Positions 28,593-38,563 of a stretch of 64,000 nt of DNA are shown here, piece by piece. How positions within the stretch are numbered: position 1 is the stretch's first letter; every line of letters begins with the position of its first letter. The translations under genes were made by a program, and so were the position numbers. The notes beneath the pieces were generated by a model. That model made no database searches. It was not told the origin of the DNA and saw only the letters and a program-made list of their open reading frames with translations. The DNA lies in NCBI GenBank assembly GCA_031280615.1, contig JAITGO010000012.1, forward strand, positions 1 through 64,000, in the 5' to 3' direction. The stretch is from Desulfobulbus sp. Its GTDB lineage: Bacteria > Desulfobacterota > Desulfobulbia > Desulfobulbales > Desulfobulbaceae.

Positions 28593-31500
28593 TCAGAAGG
28601 TGAGCGTCAGGGCAGCGGTTGCGCCCACACCCTCGCGCTCGCCGGTGTAGCCCTGCACGCCAAGATCGATGGAAAGATTCTTGGCCGGGCTGATGGAGAC
28701 ACCCAATTCGCCCTTGCCGGTCGAACCTTGAAGGCTGGGCTCGTCGATGGCCACGCCGTCCAGGGTACCGCCCACATCGCCGTCGAACTCATACTCCCAG
28801 GCCGCGCCGACATAACCGGTGGCCATCTTGCAGAAGGTGTAATGGTACCGGCCGCCCAACTGGCTGCGCAGGGAATTGGCATCGTCGAAATCCAGATGCT
28901 CGGCCGCGTCGGTGGTGGTGCTGTAGCCGCTCAGGCGAGTCCACAGCATGCCGCCGTAGATGTCCAGCCTACCCCGATCGGAAAAATCGAAGATCTTGCC
29001 CAAGCCCACATGGCCGCCCACGTAGGTGGTGTCGTCGTCGTAGTGGGCCCTGAACCGGTTCTTGAGATTCTGGTCGGTGCTGACCGTACCGGCCCGCATG
29101 GACAGGTCGGCATAGATGCCGTCGGCAAAATCGTTGCGCAGGGCGATGCCGCCGCCGTAATAGTCGGTGTTGCCGTCGCCGTCCACATTGAGACCGGGGA
29201 AGGAGTTATAGCTGGAGTAATCGCCGTGGCCGGTTTCGAAGAAGATGGCCACACCCAAACGGCCGATGCCGGTTTCGGCGCGCATCGCCGGTCCGATGAC
29301 CATGTTGTAGTAGTCGGCGTCGACATGGCTGCCCGAATCGAGCCGCATGTTGGCGTATTCCGCCCCGAACATCATCCCCAGTTTGGAGCCTTCCTTGAAC
29401 AGGCCGCCCTGGACGTACGGATCGAAGGTGTTGCGAACCACCCGGCTTTCCAACTCGGATCCCTGGTACAGGTTGCCCAGGGCAGCGATATTGCCTTCCA
29501 GATAGGCTTTGGCAACGCTCGGGTTGGACCAGACGTAGTTGGCCAGCAGGTCTTGGCCGTTCTCAGCCACCTGCAGGTTGAAGAAGTAGTCCTTGGCACC
29601 GAGAACGCTGTAGCCGTTCACCGGCACGCCCTGGGTGGTATTGTCGATTACCTGCTGAGTGGAATCCACCAGTTGGATCTGGTCGTTGAGCTTGAGGCCG
29701 GCAAAGGGGTTGCCCTGGGTGGCCCGCAGATTGACGGTGGCGCCGTCTGCCAGGGTCACTTGGCCGTCAACCTTCAGCATGTAGTTGGGACCACTGCCGT
29801 TGCCCAGGTACGAGGTCAGGTTGGCATTGGCCGGCAGGATCATGTCCACCGTGCCGACGGTACCAGTGGCGGTGGTCGGGTTGCCGGGATGGCCGCCCAG
29901 CCAGATATTGCCCACCCAGTTCTGGCTCTGGGCCGGATCGTTGTGAACGTTGACCTTCAGGGTATCGGCCCAGTAGGTGCCCAGGCCGGCGTTGGAGGTC
30001 AGGGTCCGAACGGCCGTACCGTCGGTGGCCCCTAGGGAGATGGTCTTGAAATACACGCCGCTGGCACCCTGGTCGCTGCTGCCCACGGTATTGGTGAAGT
30101 TGAAGGTGGTGTCGATGAAGGTAACATCGACATTGTTGATGTTGGTGACCACCGCGTTAGCATTGTTTGCGATACCGGTCAGGTTGAGTTCCCTGGTCTG
30201 CAGGGAGTCGGTCAATTCCAACTTGGCCGAGGAGTCGTTGTTGCCGGTGCCGGTCATGGTAACTATGCCGTTGTTAGCCTGAAGTACCTGGTCGTCACCG
30301 GTTTTCAGACTCTTGGCGTAAATGCCCTTGGTGCCGCCGTTGGTGCCAGCAGTGGAGATGAGCACGTTATCGTTGCTGGTATCGATCTGGGCATTCTGGA
30401 CGGTAATGCTGGCATCGCCGCCGGTGCCAGTGGTGCCATTGACGGTAACGGTGTTGACATTCAGCAGGGTGGTGGTGTTGGCGGTGAAGTCAGCAGCGCC
30501 GTTACCGGCGGTGACCGTCAAATTGCCGGCCGTCACCTGTTGCCCGGTAATATCGGCGCTGGCCGAAGCCGCGCCGGATGTGACAGTGGTGTTCCCGGCG
30601 ATATTCAAGCCACGAGAAAGAAAAGTGGCCGTGCCGTCAGTATTGGTGATGGTGCCGGAGGAATCGACTTCCAGGTTGCCCGAGGCAACGGACACCGTGG
30701 CCGCAGGGGCGCTGAAGCTGGCTTTACCGCCGCCGGTGCCGCTGGTGGTCACCTTGAGGTTCTGGGCGGGGCCGGTGATTTTCACCGTGCCGGCCAGAGG
30801 GGCGGTGAAGCTGGCGTTGCCGGAGTTGGTGGCGCTGATGGTCATGGTATTCAGGCTTTCAACCATGTTGCTGCCCACGGTGCTCACGGTCATACTGGCG
30901 TTGCCGGCGCCTGTGGCCAGGATATCGGTGGTCCCGCCGCCGAAATACTGCACGGAATTAAAAGTGGCCGCGCCGGCATTGTTGGTCCGCACGACGACGT
31001 TATTGTTGGTGTTGACGATGCCGCTGCCGTCAGCGGTAAAAGTGGCCGCGCCCAGGCCGTTGCTGACCACGTTCAAGGTAGTCATGTAGGCGTTGCCGTG
31101 GACTTTCATATCGGCCAGGTAGTTGGTGGCCGTAACCGTGGTGGTGGCCCTGGTGCCCGCGTTGCCCAGGTTGTTCGCTTCATAGGTGGCGTAGTTGCCC
31201 CGGGCCTGCACGTTCAAAGTGCCCGAGACCACCAGATCGGCATCCAGGAAGAAGGTGGCAAAGCCGCCCTGGCCACCGGCGCTGCCATGGGGAACGTTGG
31301 GAATGACGCTGGTATCGGTCCAGCCGAGCACGTCGCCGCCACTCTGGCCGGCCAGGACATCCAGGTTGGCGATGGTCTGGGTGACCCCGCCCACCGTCCA
31401 GTTCAGGCTGGCGCTGCCGCCGGTACCGCCGTTGCCGCCGACCCAGCCGCTGTCTAAGGTGGTATCGTAGCCGCTGCCGCCGTTGCCGCCGTTGCCGCCG

Positions 31501-31973
31501 TGGATGTTGATGGTGTCGCTGGCGCCCACGTTGGCCCCGCTTGCGCCCATATCGTTGGCGTTGGCCGCGGCGCTGCCGCCGGCCCCGCCAGTAATTCCGG
31601 TCTGGCTGGCACCGTTGGTGACCACACCGCTTGTACCCAGGACGTTGTTAGCGGTACCGCCCACACCATTATTGGCGCCGTTTTTGTTGGGATCGCCGAT
31701 ACCGCCGATACCGCCGTTGCCGCCAGCCGCGCCGTTGCCGGTTTCGCCCTGCCCGGCGGTCTGGTTAGAGGCGGGGGTACCGATGTAAGCGCCGTTGCCG
31801 CCGCCGCCCCGACCCGCGACACCGCCGTTGCCCTGGCCGCCACCACCTCCACCGCCGCCACCTTCAATGTAGATATTGGCCGCTTGGGCCAGGGGCACAC
31901 CCGCCAGGGGGGTCACCAACAGGGCCAGGGTCAGGGCCCCGATCTTTTTCTTAAGGAAAACTCTCTTTTTCAT
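28593..31973 (-). CDS. Autotransporter (type Va) 1, glycine-rich passenger
   Basis: A 1126-residue outer-membrane autotransporter. The signal peptide is the usual long one (MKKRVFLKKK start, cleavage near LAQAAN, about residue 31). It is followed by a tract of nine Gly, a Gly/Asn-rich segment (to ~110), and a repetitive beta-helical passenger with many short G-x-A/T-x-F and NTNNNVVV-like turns. The C-terminal ~275 residues are the beta-barrel (from about GSELESRVVRNTFDPYV to the terminal Phe of ALTLTF). I chose the ATG at 31973 with GGAGAGAA nine bases upstream over a GTG at 31988. No protease or adhesin active site is recognised. It shares its barrel, leader and 3' hairpins with the paralogue at 32913-36389. 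Confidence 0.9.
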   Translation of the reverse strand: MKKRVFLKKKIGALTLALLVTPLAGVPLAQAANIYIEGGGGGGGGGQGNGGVAGRGGGGNGAYIGTPASNQTAGQGETGNGAAGGNGGIGGIGDPNKNGANNGVGGTANNVLGTSGVVTNGASQTGITGGAGGSAAANANDMGASGANVGASDTINIHGGNGGNGGSGYDTTLDSGWVGGNGGTGGSASLNWTVGGVTQTIANLDVLAGQSGGDVLGWTDTSVIPNVPHGSAGGQGGFATFFLDADLVVSGTLNVQARGNYATYEANNLGNAGTRATTTVTATNYLADMKVHGNAYMTTLNVVSNGLGAATFTADGSGIVNTNNNVVVRTNNAGAATFNSVQYFGGGTTDILATGAGNASMTVSTVGSNMVESLNTMTISATNSGNASFTAPLAGTVKITGPAQNLKVTTSGTGGGKASFSAPAATVSVASGNLEVDSSGTITNTDGTATFLSRGLNIAGNTTVTSGAASASADITGQQVTAGNLTVTAGNGAADFTANTTTLLNVNTVTVNGTTGTGGDASITVQNAQIDTSNDNVLISTAGTNGGTKGIYAKSLKTGDDQVLQANNGIVTMTGTGNNDSSAKLELTDSLQTRELNLTGIANNANAVVTNINNVDVTFIDTTFNFTNTVGSSDQGASGVYFKTISLGATDGTAVRTLTSNAGLGTYWADTLKVNVHNDPAQSQNWVGNIWLGGHPGNPTTATGTVGTVDMILPANANLTSYLGNGSGPNYMLKVDGQVTLADGATVNLRATQGNPFAGLKLNDQIQLVDSTQQVIDNTTQGVPVNGYSVLGAKDYFFNLQVAENGQDLLANYVWSNPSVAKAYLEGNIAALGNLYQGSELESRVVRNTFDPYVQGGLFKEGSKLGMMFGAEYANMRLDSGSHVDADYYNMVIGPAMRAETGIGRLGVAIFFETGHGDYSSYNSFPGLNVDGDGNTDYYGGGIALRNDFADGIYADLSMRAGTVSTDQNLKNRFRAHYDDDTTYVGGHVGLGKIFDFSDRGRLDIYGGMLWTRLSGYSTTTDAAEHLDFDDANSLRSQLGGRYHYTFCKMATGYVGAAWEYEFDGDVGGTLDGVAIDEPSLQGSTGKGELGVSISPAKNLSIDLGVQGYTGEREGVGATAALTLTF

Positions 31974-32815
31974 AGGCGTTCTCTCCACAACTGTATGATT
32001 TCAAGCAAACAACAGACAAAAGCCCGTCGCATTCAACCCGTGCGCCGCCCGCGAGCGGCCCCTAAGTACAATTTTTTTAACCATACAGAACAAAAAACGA
32101 TCATTCAATACGTTATCAATCACCTCCCGCAAAATACAAAAATTTGTATACTCGGACTCGATCCCCGGCACTCCCCTGTGCCAAACAAGAGCCCATTATT
32201 CCGCCTTTCCCAACAAAACCGGGCGACTCGGCCGAATTGGCGGAATCAACCGAATCAGCCTTGGGGCCGGGCCGACCGGCCGTTTGCCTCGTGTCCCAGG
32301 CAGGGCAATCAAAGTGCCTCGTTTTGCAGGCGGCGGAATCGCCCCCCGATGCACTGCTCATCCCACCGGCCACAGAGCACGACCCGCCGGTCGCCAATCC
32401 GCCCTGTCCCTCACCTGTTTCCCATACAATTCCACTATCGTTTCATTCACCGCAACATGATCGGTATTGTTAAAATTTTCAAGGCATTATCGGTAAAAAT
32501 ACGCCGACTTTATATAAATAATTTTACGTACATTTTTCTTCCGAAAAATCCAGCCCTTGCCTTACCGGTTCCCGCACAATTTCGTCGATTTCATCTTGGA
32601 AGCTACGGCACTGAGATTCCTTGAAATTTATCCTTACCACGCTCGTCGAAACGACCGGCAGGGAATGTCGACCCCATGGCATTGCAGGACACCTTGGCAA
32701 GGTTGGCCGAATTGTCAGCTCGAACGCAGTGGAGATCTTCGGTTATCAAGCGGCGGCCGCAGCAAAGAACATTGCCAATCGCCGGAGAGGAAGCCTGTCT
32801 GGCAGTGGATAGCGG
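31974..32815. other. Intergenic and leader region of autotransporter 1
   Basis: About 840 bp without a supported gene. The part nearest gene 1 (about 31974-32110) resembles the leader of gene 2: GCGGC-CAC-GG-TGAATGC-, then GTCTGTT-, then GGAGA before the ATG. The remainder (32110-32815) has no open frame with a ribosome site and no strong repeat. Confidence 0.45.
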
Positions 32816-32853
32816 AAAAAAAGCGGGAACAATACGCGCCGTATTGTTCCCGC
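32816..32853 (-). terminator. Terminator of autotransporter gene 2
   Basis: The same 31-base hairpin as behind gene 1 (14-bp stem, 3-base loop; 32823-32853), followed on the minus strand by seven T. Confidence 0.92.
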
Positions 32854-32868
32854 CGGTGTTTAGATGGG

Positions 32869-32894
32869 GCGTGCAGGGCACGTGCCCTGCACGC
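32869..32894 (-). repeat. 3'-UTR palindrome of autotransporter gene 2
   Basis: GCGTGCAGGGCAC and GTGCCCTGCACGC form a perfect 26-base palindrome between the stop codon and the terminator; homologous to 28546-28577 but with a shorter loop and one compensatory base-pair change. Confidence 0.6.
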
Positions 32895-32912
32895 AACGTG
32901 AGGAGAGACCGA

Positions 32913-35900
32913 TCAGAAGGCGAAGGTCAGGGCAGCGGTTGCGCCCACACCCTCGCGCTCGCCGGTATATCCCTGGATTCCGAGATCGATGGAGAGACGT
33001 TCGGTGGGGTTGAAGGAGAGGCCCAACTCGCCCTTGCCGGTCGAACCCTGAAGGCTGGGCTCGTCGATGGCTACGTCGTCCAGGGTGCCGCCGACATCGC
33101 CGTCGAACTCATATTCCCAGGCCGCGCCGGCATAGCCGCGTACCGTCTTGCTGAAATTGTGGTGATATCGGCCGCCCAACTGACCGCGCAGGGAGGTGGC
33201 GACATCGAACTCAAGGCGCTCGGCCGCGTCGGTGGTGGTGTCGTAGCCGCTCAGGCGGGTCCACAGCAGGCCGCTGTAGATGTCCAGCCGGCCCCGATCG
33301 GTGAGAGTGAAAATCTTGCCCAGGCCCACCCGGCCGCCCACGTAGGTGGTATCGTCGTCGTAGCGGGCCTTGAACCGGTTCCTGAGGTTCTGGTCGGTGC
33401 TGACCGTGCCGGCCCGCAAGGACAGGTCGGCATAGAGGCCATCGGCGAAATCGTTGCGTAGGGCGATGCCGCCGCCGTAATAGTCGGTGTTGCCATCGCC
33501 GTCCACATTGAGGCCGGGGAACGAGTTGTAGCTGGAGTAGTCGCCGTGGCCGGTTTCGAAGAAGACGGCCATACCCAGGCGGCCCAGGCCGGTTTCGGTC
33601 CGCATTGCCGGGCCGATGACCATGTTGTAGTAGTCGGCGTCGACATGGCTGCCCGAATCGAGCCGCATGTTGGCGTATTCCGCCCCGAACATCATCCCCA
33701 ACTTGGCGCCCTCCTTGAACAGACCGCCCTGCACGTACGGATCGAAGGTGTTGCGGACCACCCGGCTTTCCAGCTCCGCCCCCTGGTACAGGTTGCCCAG
33801 GGCGGCGATGTTGCCTTCCAGGTAGGCCTTGGCAAAGGTCGGATCGAACCAGAGATAGGTGGCCAACAGGTCTTGGCCGTTTTCGGCCACCAGCAGGTCG
33901 AAGTAGTAATCCTTGGCACCGAAGGCACTGTAGCCGTGCACCGGCACCTTTCGGGTGGTGTTGTCGACAATCGGCTTGCTGGAATCCACCAGTTGGATCT
34001 GGTCGTTGACCTTGAGGCCGATAAAGGGATTGCCCTGAGTGGCCCGCAGGTTGAAGGCCACGCCGTCGCTCAGGGTCACCTTGCCGCCAACTGTCAGCAT
34101 ATAATTGGGATTGGCGCCGCTGCCGTCGCCCAGGTACGAGGTCAGGCTGGCGTTGGCCGGCAGGACCATGTCCACCGTGCCCACGGTGCCGGTGGCGGTG
34201 CCGGGGGTGATGGGAGTGCTCGGGGTGCCGGGATGGCCGCCCAGCCAGATGTTGCCCTTCCAGTTTTGGCTCTGGGCCGGGTCGTTGTGGACATTGACTT
34301 TCAGGGTATCGGCCCAGTAGCTGCCCAGGCTGGCTCGATTGATGGTCAAAGCGCGAACCCCGTCGGCGGTGCCCAGGGAGATGGTCTTGAAGTACACGCC
34401 GCTGGCGCCGGCATCGCTGCTGGCCACGGTTTGGTGAAAACTGAAGGAGGTGTCGATGAAGGTGACATCGACATTGTTGATATTGATGACCACGGAGCCG
34501 GGGGTATTTTTGCCGATCAGGCCGAGCGACCTGGCTTGCAGGGAATCGGTCAGGACCAGTTGGGTCGAGCCATCGTCACTCTGAGTGCCGCTATCCCAAC
34601 CCACGCTCACCGAGCCATTGTTGAGCCGGTCCACCTGGTCGCTGCCGGTGATCAGGCTCCTGGCGTAAATACCCTTGGTGCCGCCGGGGGCGTTTTCGAT
34701 AGAGACGACGACGTTGTGGCCGTTGGTGTTGATTGTGGCGTTTCCGGCAAAGATGCCGGCATCGCCGGCACCGGAGCCTTCCACCCTGATCGCATTGGTA
34801 TTGAGCAGGCCGGTGGCGTTGGCGATAAAACGGGCGGCACCGACACCGGTGGCGTTGACCGTCAGAGCGCCGGTCTTCACCGGGGTGCCGGTGATGGTAG
34901 CAGTGGCCGCGGCCGCACCGGACTTGACGGTGGCGGCGCCGGCAATATCCAGGCCACGGGCAAGGAAGGTGGCGGTGCCCCGCGCATCGGTGGTGGAAGA
35001 CTCGACATTCCAGTCGCCTGCGGCTGTGGACACCACGGCATTGAGGGCGCTGAAACTGGCCTGGCCGGACTTGGTGGAGATCACTCTCAACAGGCTCGTC
35101 CTCGGGCCAGTGACTTGCACGGCGTCGGCATTGGGGGCGCTGAAGCTGGCATTGCCGGTGCCGTCGGTCCGGATACTGATGGTACCCTGGCTTTTCACCG
35201 CTCCGGGACCGCTGATGGTTATGCTGCCATTGCCGGAGGAAGTACTCCAAGTTCTGATCGATGTACTGCGGACAGGGTCGAGCTGTGTGAACTGTGCGGC
35301 TTCGAAGCTGGCATCGCCGCTTCCCGAAACAACGACACCCATATGACCAAGGGTGACGGCCCCATCGGCCGTGAAGCGAGCATTACCCGAACTATTTAGC
35401 GAATTGCCCACATACAGGTTAGTCAGGTTAGCGTTGCCATGGACAATGGCCACAGCGTCACCGGCACCCTTGGTTTGGATGGTGGGGGCTCCTCCGGAGG
35501 TCAGGCTGGCGGATTCGTAGATGACATTGCCTGCGCTCTGGTCCGATACGTGGAGTTCCAGTTGGCTGGTGTTGACAGTGCCTTTGGCCAGAAAACTGGC
35601 ATGATTCGAACCATGGGTGTAGATCCTCAATGCAGGAGGGGGATCCAAAGTGCCGGGAGAGATCAAGGCACCGATGGTCAGATCGCCGTCGAGGACAAAC
35701 TCGGCAGAACCACCCTGGCCGCCGACGCCGCCTTGACCGCCGCCGCTGCTCTGGCCGCCGATCCCGTTGGCACCCGCCTTGATATCCAAACTGGCAATAG
35801 AACGGTTGCCGATGCCCCAATCCAGTCTGGCGTTGCCCCCGGCTCCGCCATTGCCGCCGGGACTGCCAGTGGAGGTGGCACCGCCGCTGCCGCCATCGCC

Positions 35901-36389
35901 GCCGTAAATGTATACGCTGTAGCCGGGAGCACCTTCCACGCCGGCTGCGGCCATGTCGACGGCATTGGCGTTGACACTGCCCCCGGCTCCGCCTTTGCCG
36001 GTGGCCCCGCTGTTGGCGCTGTTTTCTCCGGCACCGGCCACACCGGTTCCTCCCGGTAGCGTATTGGTGCCGCCCCCACCGACCCCGCCGGCACTGCCGT
36101 CTTTATTGGGATGACCGACCCCGCCGTTGCCGCCGCCTCCGCCCATGGTAACGTTGGAAGCAGCACCCGTACCCGCGTTGGCGCCTCCACCGGTGGTGCC
36201 GATGTGGCCGCCATTGCCGCCACCACCGGCAGCCGGAGTACCGCTGCTGTTACCGCCGCCACCGCCGCCACCGCCGCCTCGGATATAAATCTCTGCCGCC
36301 TGGGATACCGGGGCCTCCAGCAAGGGGCTCATCAACAGGGCCAAGGCCAGGACTCCGGTCTTTTTTTTGGGGATGGCTCGTTTTTTCAT
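32913..36389 (-). CDS. Autotransporter (type Va) 2, glycine-rich passenger
   Basis: A 1158-residue paralogue of the autotransporter at 28593-31973. Signal peptide MKKRAIPKKK with cleavage near VSQAAE, a ten-residue run of Gly soon after, Gly/Asn-rich repeats to ~170, a beta-helical passenger with little residue-by-residue identity to gene 1 in its middle, then strong identity again from GLKVNDQIQLVDS to the end, where the barrel (about the last 280 residues, ending TFAF) is nearly the same as in gene 1. I chose the ATG at 36389, which has GGAGAAAATGCCT before it, the same arrangement as in gene 1; longer in-frame starts at 36542 lack the signal sequence. The passenger divergence with a conserved barrel is typical of diversifying surface proteins. 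Confidence 0.9.
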   Translation of the reverse strand: MKKRAIPKKKTGVLALALLMSPLLEAPVSQAAEIYIRGGGGGGGGGNSSGTPAAGGGGNGGHIGTTGGGANAGTGAASNVTMGGGGGNGGVGHPNKDGSAGGVGGGGTNTLPGGTGVAGAGENSANSGATGKGGAGGSVNANAVDMAAAGVEGAPGYSVYIYGGDGGSGGATSTGSPGGNGGAGGNARLDWGIGNRSIASLDIKAGANGIGGQSSGGGQGGVGGQGGSAEFVLDGDLTIGALISPGTLDPPPALRIYTHGSNHASFLAKGTVNTSQLELHVSDQSAGNVIYESASLTSGGAPTIQTKGAGDAVAIVHGNANLTNLYVGNSLNSSGNARFTADGAVTLGHMGVVVSGSGDASFEAAQFTQLDPVRSTSIRTWSTSSGNGSITISGPGAVKSQGTISIRTDGTGNASFSAPNADAVQVTGPRTSLLRVISTKSGQASFSALNAVVSTAAGDWNVESSTTDARGTATFLARGLDIAGAATVKSGAAAATATITGTPVKTGALTVNATGVGAARFIANATGLLNTNAIRVEGSGAGDAGIFAGNATINTNGHNVVVSIENAPGGTKGIYARSLITGSDQVDRLNNGSVSVGWDSGTQSDDGSTQLVLTDSLQARSLGLIGKNTPGSVVININNVDVTFIDTSFSFHQTVASSDAGASGVYFKTISLGTADGVRALTINRASLGSYWADTLKVNVHNDPAQSQNWKGNIWLGGHPGTPSTPITPGTATGTVGTVDMVLPANASLTSYLGDGSGANPNYMLTVGGKVTLSDGVAFNLRATQGNPFIGLKVNDQIQLVDSSKPIVDNTTRKVPVHGYSAFGAKDYYFDLLVAENGQDLLATYLWFDPTFAKAYLEGNIAALGNLYQGAELESRVVRNTFDPYVQGGLFKEGAKLGMMFGAEYANMRLDSGSHVDADYYNMVIGPAMRTETGLGRLGMAVFFETGHGDYSSYNSFPGLNVDGDGNTDYYGGGIALRNDFADGLYADLSLRAGTVSTDQNLRNRFKARYDDDTTYVGGRVGLGKIFTLTDRGRLDIYSGLLWTRLSGYDTTTDAAERLEFDVATSLRGQLGGRYHHNFSKTVRGYAGAAWEYEFDGDVGGTLDDVAIDEPSLQGSTGKGELGLSFNPTERLSIDLGIQGYTGEREGVGATAALTFAF

Positions 36390-36929
36390 AGGCATTTTCT
36401 CCATCATTGTAAGATGTTCATCAGATAACAGACTCACGCCTGTGCATTCCACCATGGTGCCGCCAGCGGGCGGACCAGAGCGCATTGTTCGCAACGATTT
36501 AAAAAAGAACTTCAGCAAGTTGCCATGACAGTCGCTTAACAAGGCACACCTTCGGTTCTCCTGCCTCGGCCGCCGGCCATAAGCGCTGCCACATCAAACC
36601 GCTGGTCGATCTTTTCCGAACAGGAACGGGCCGGTCGCCCGATGAGGGGCGGCATCGTTGGTGCGGCCAGACATTTGCTATTGTTCGATTCGAACCTGAA
36701 AACCTGCAGACGCCGTACGACTATTCCGACGTTCCGCAAGACCATGGCCCAAAATACACATTCATGTGAAATAATTAATATTATTCAACATAAATTCCGC
36801 GTTTTTGCTTAAACATATCTATGTATATCAATAATAGCGTTTCGTTGATCGTATTCAAGTTGATTTAAGACTACATATCATTTTCTAACCTCTTCTTATC
36901 GCTCAAGAGTTGCACGCAGAAATACCTGT
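36390..36929. other. Upstream region of autotransporter 2, AT-rich
   Basis: The first ~140 bp match the leader pattern of autotransporter gene 1 and should contain the promoter. Beyond it, 36750-36930 is markedly AT-rich (ATTAATATTATTCAACATAA) compared with the rest of the window, and holds no gene. Confidence 0.45.
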
Positions 36930-36989
36930 TTAATAACGCTGCGTTACGCCAATGGAATATCGAAAAAAAATGTACTGGTGCGGCATCAA

Positions 36990-37290
36990 CGCGGTGTCGG
37001 AATACGTGCGGCAGGATTCGCGCCTAGCATTAGTACTCACGGGGTGAAGGCGATGCTGGCAACGGCTGATATTCCGGCCTTCGGCAATGATGTTGCGGGG
37101 AGATTCCCTGAAGAATCGGCAGATAGAAGTCGAGCAGCGAGCCGCAAGAGACACTCGGCATCGAGAAGATGCCTTCAAGTTGGCGAATGCTTGATCAATG
37201 GGCGAAGGATGGACGCCGTCCACCGAAGAACTACGGGCAGATTGGGACCATCGCCATTCTCATGGCACTACACGACCGGTAGCGGCGTTC
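36990..37290 (-). pseudogene. Possible IS630-type transposase remnant
   Basis: Read on the minus strand, SPIDQAFANLKASSR resembles the C-terminal catalytic region of IS630 transposases (NPIEQxFAKLKALLR, whose Glu is the third acidic residue; here Asp). The neighbouring frame just upstream gives a stretch like the HGHW...LR segment of the same family, which would normally lie ~80 residues earlier, so an internal deletion and frameshifts are implied. No terminal inverted repeats were found. The similarity is short and could be coincidental. Confidence 0.35.
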
Positions 37291-37603
37291 GCATCGCTGG
37301 TGGTAGGTGGAATGGGTGGAATGGCCGGCGGGGAGCCGGCAATATCGGCCCGAAAGCTGAAAGCACTTTTCGTGAAACGGCCTCAAGCAAGGACAGGACC
37401 TTGCCGATCACTTCGTCCGGCAAGGCCGCTTTCCTTCACGACTTTGTCTTGTGCTCGGGATTGCGGCAGAATAAGCGGCCTGCCAGAGGGGGGGGAAGGT
37501 ACGCGACCCTGGATCCAGAAAAAAACAAGCAATATCAGGGACAAAGAGTTGGAAAGTGTGGTTTGGTTCCAAGTATTTTTGAACGAGGGAAACCGTGTTG
37601 AAA

Positions 37604-37798
37604 TTATTTTGGCAGAATGCCTCTTCCAACCAGCATCAGACAGTCACCGTAAAGGTTGAGCCAATATTTTTTATCCTTCTTTTCATTGGACACGGTGCTG
37701 GAACGGTCGATTGTGAGCATCAGATCGTACGCTACGCGATATTTTGAGTCATGATTGATCAATACCGACTCAGGAATTTCTACTTGCTGATTTGACAT
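37604..37798 (-). CDS. Hypothetical protein, 64 residues
   Basis: A short open frame starting at an ATG with AGGA about nine bases upstream and AT-rich promoter-like sequence beyond (37840-37880). The product is mixed in composition (many Lys, Asp, Tyr, Leu), soluble, and unlike the low-complexity shadows around it: it runs from MSNQQVEIPESV to LMLVGRGILPK. I do not recognise a family. The composition and ribosome site favour a real gene in a gene-poor stretch. Confidence 0.5.
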   Translation of the reverse strand: MSNQQVEIPESVLINHDSKYRVAYDLMLTIDRSSTVSNEKKDKKYWLNLYGDCLMLVGRGILPK

Positions 37799-37996
37799 TA
37801 CTTTTTTCCTGGTGTTACAAGGGGCACACATTGCCTTGCCATAATATATATTACTGATAAAAGAAAATCGAACCGCGAGTACAACGATATCAGGCACATC
37901 CACATTGTACAGGGATAGCGAACATTTTCCAATGGTTAGAAGCAGAAAAAAAGAGATTTTCGATACTCTATGCGGAACACAACCACGAGGATACAA

Positions 37997-38563
37997 GGAT
38001 CGAACACAAACATCTGCATTTTTATATACAGCAAAGCTTCATAATGCAGTAGCTCCGCTGGTATCGCGGTTGTGTCGCTGCTTCTCGATTCGCGTTGATT
38101 CCGGTGATGGCACGGGCAGACGGTCGCATCTGTCCTCGCAATGTGGCCGGCGCTGCTTGAACGGGCATTGCAAGGGGAAGATGATCCCAAGGCAAGAGGA
38201 AAGGGTGGGGAACTCTGCGGCTTTTGCTCCAGGCGGGAACTGCCGCACTCCCCAAGCGTTGAAAAAAACACCAGGAGCCATGGAGCGGTAAGGGGAAAGA
38301 TTGGCCGGAAAGGAGCTCGATTGAATTATTGATCGAGACGATGAACGGATGAACGCCCCGAGTATTGACACGGGATCGGTATAGCTGCGGCCAAGGCCTT
38401 GCTCCCTTTTACCAAGGGAGCAAGGCCTCGGGGCAGACCGGCAAGAAGGAGAGTCAGGCCGAGGCGGCCAAGAATGCAAAGGCTGAAAAGTTCAGCCCAA
38501 TGCAGAACCCGAAGGCGCTGCCTTTCAAAGGGAATAGCCGGGAATGAGAGGCATCGATCTTTT
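37997..38563. other. Intergenic stretch with one long palindrome
   Basis: No supported gene. AGGCCTTGCTCCCTT (38394-38408) and AAGGGAGCAAGGCCT (38414-38428) form a perfect 15-bp stem with a 5-base loop. It is not followed by a T-run on either strand, so it is either a weak terminator for the rhodanese gene (minus) or a palindromic repeat element. Confidence 0.55.

Noticed and set aside
28521..30035. Open frame of ~500 codons on the plus strand opposite autotransporter gene 1
   Set aside because: It is a shadow of the GC-rich minus-strand gene: low-complexity Gly/Val/Ala-rich product, no ribosome site, no domain.
31450..31860. Dense GCCGCCGTTGCC-type triplet repeats, considered as CRISPR or satellite
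   Set aside because: They encode the Gly/Asn-rich part of the autotransporter passenger; there are no regular spacers.
33546..35399. Open frame of ~600 codons on the plus strand opposite autotransporter gene 2
   Set aside because: Same reason; its product is an Asp/His/Gly-rich repeat produced by the antisense of the barrel and passenger codons.
36450..36545. TGGCAACTTGC on the minus strand as sigma-54 site of autotransporter 2
   Set aside because: The GG-to-GC spacing is too short for a sigma-54 promoter.
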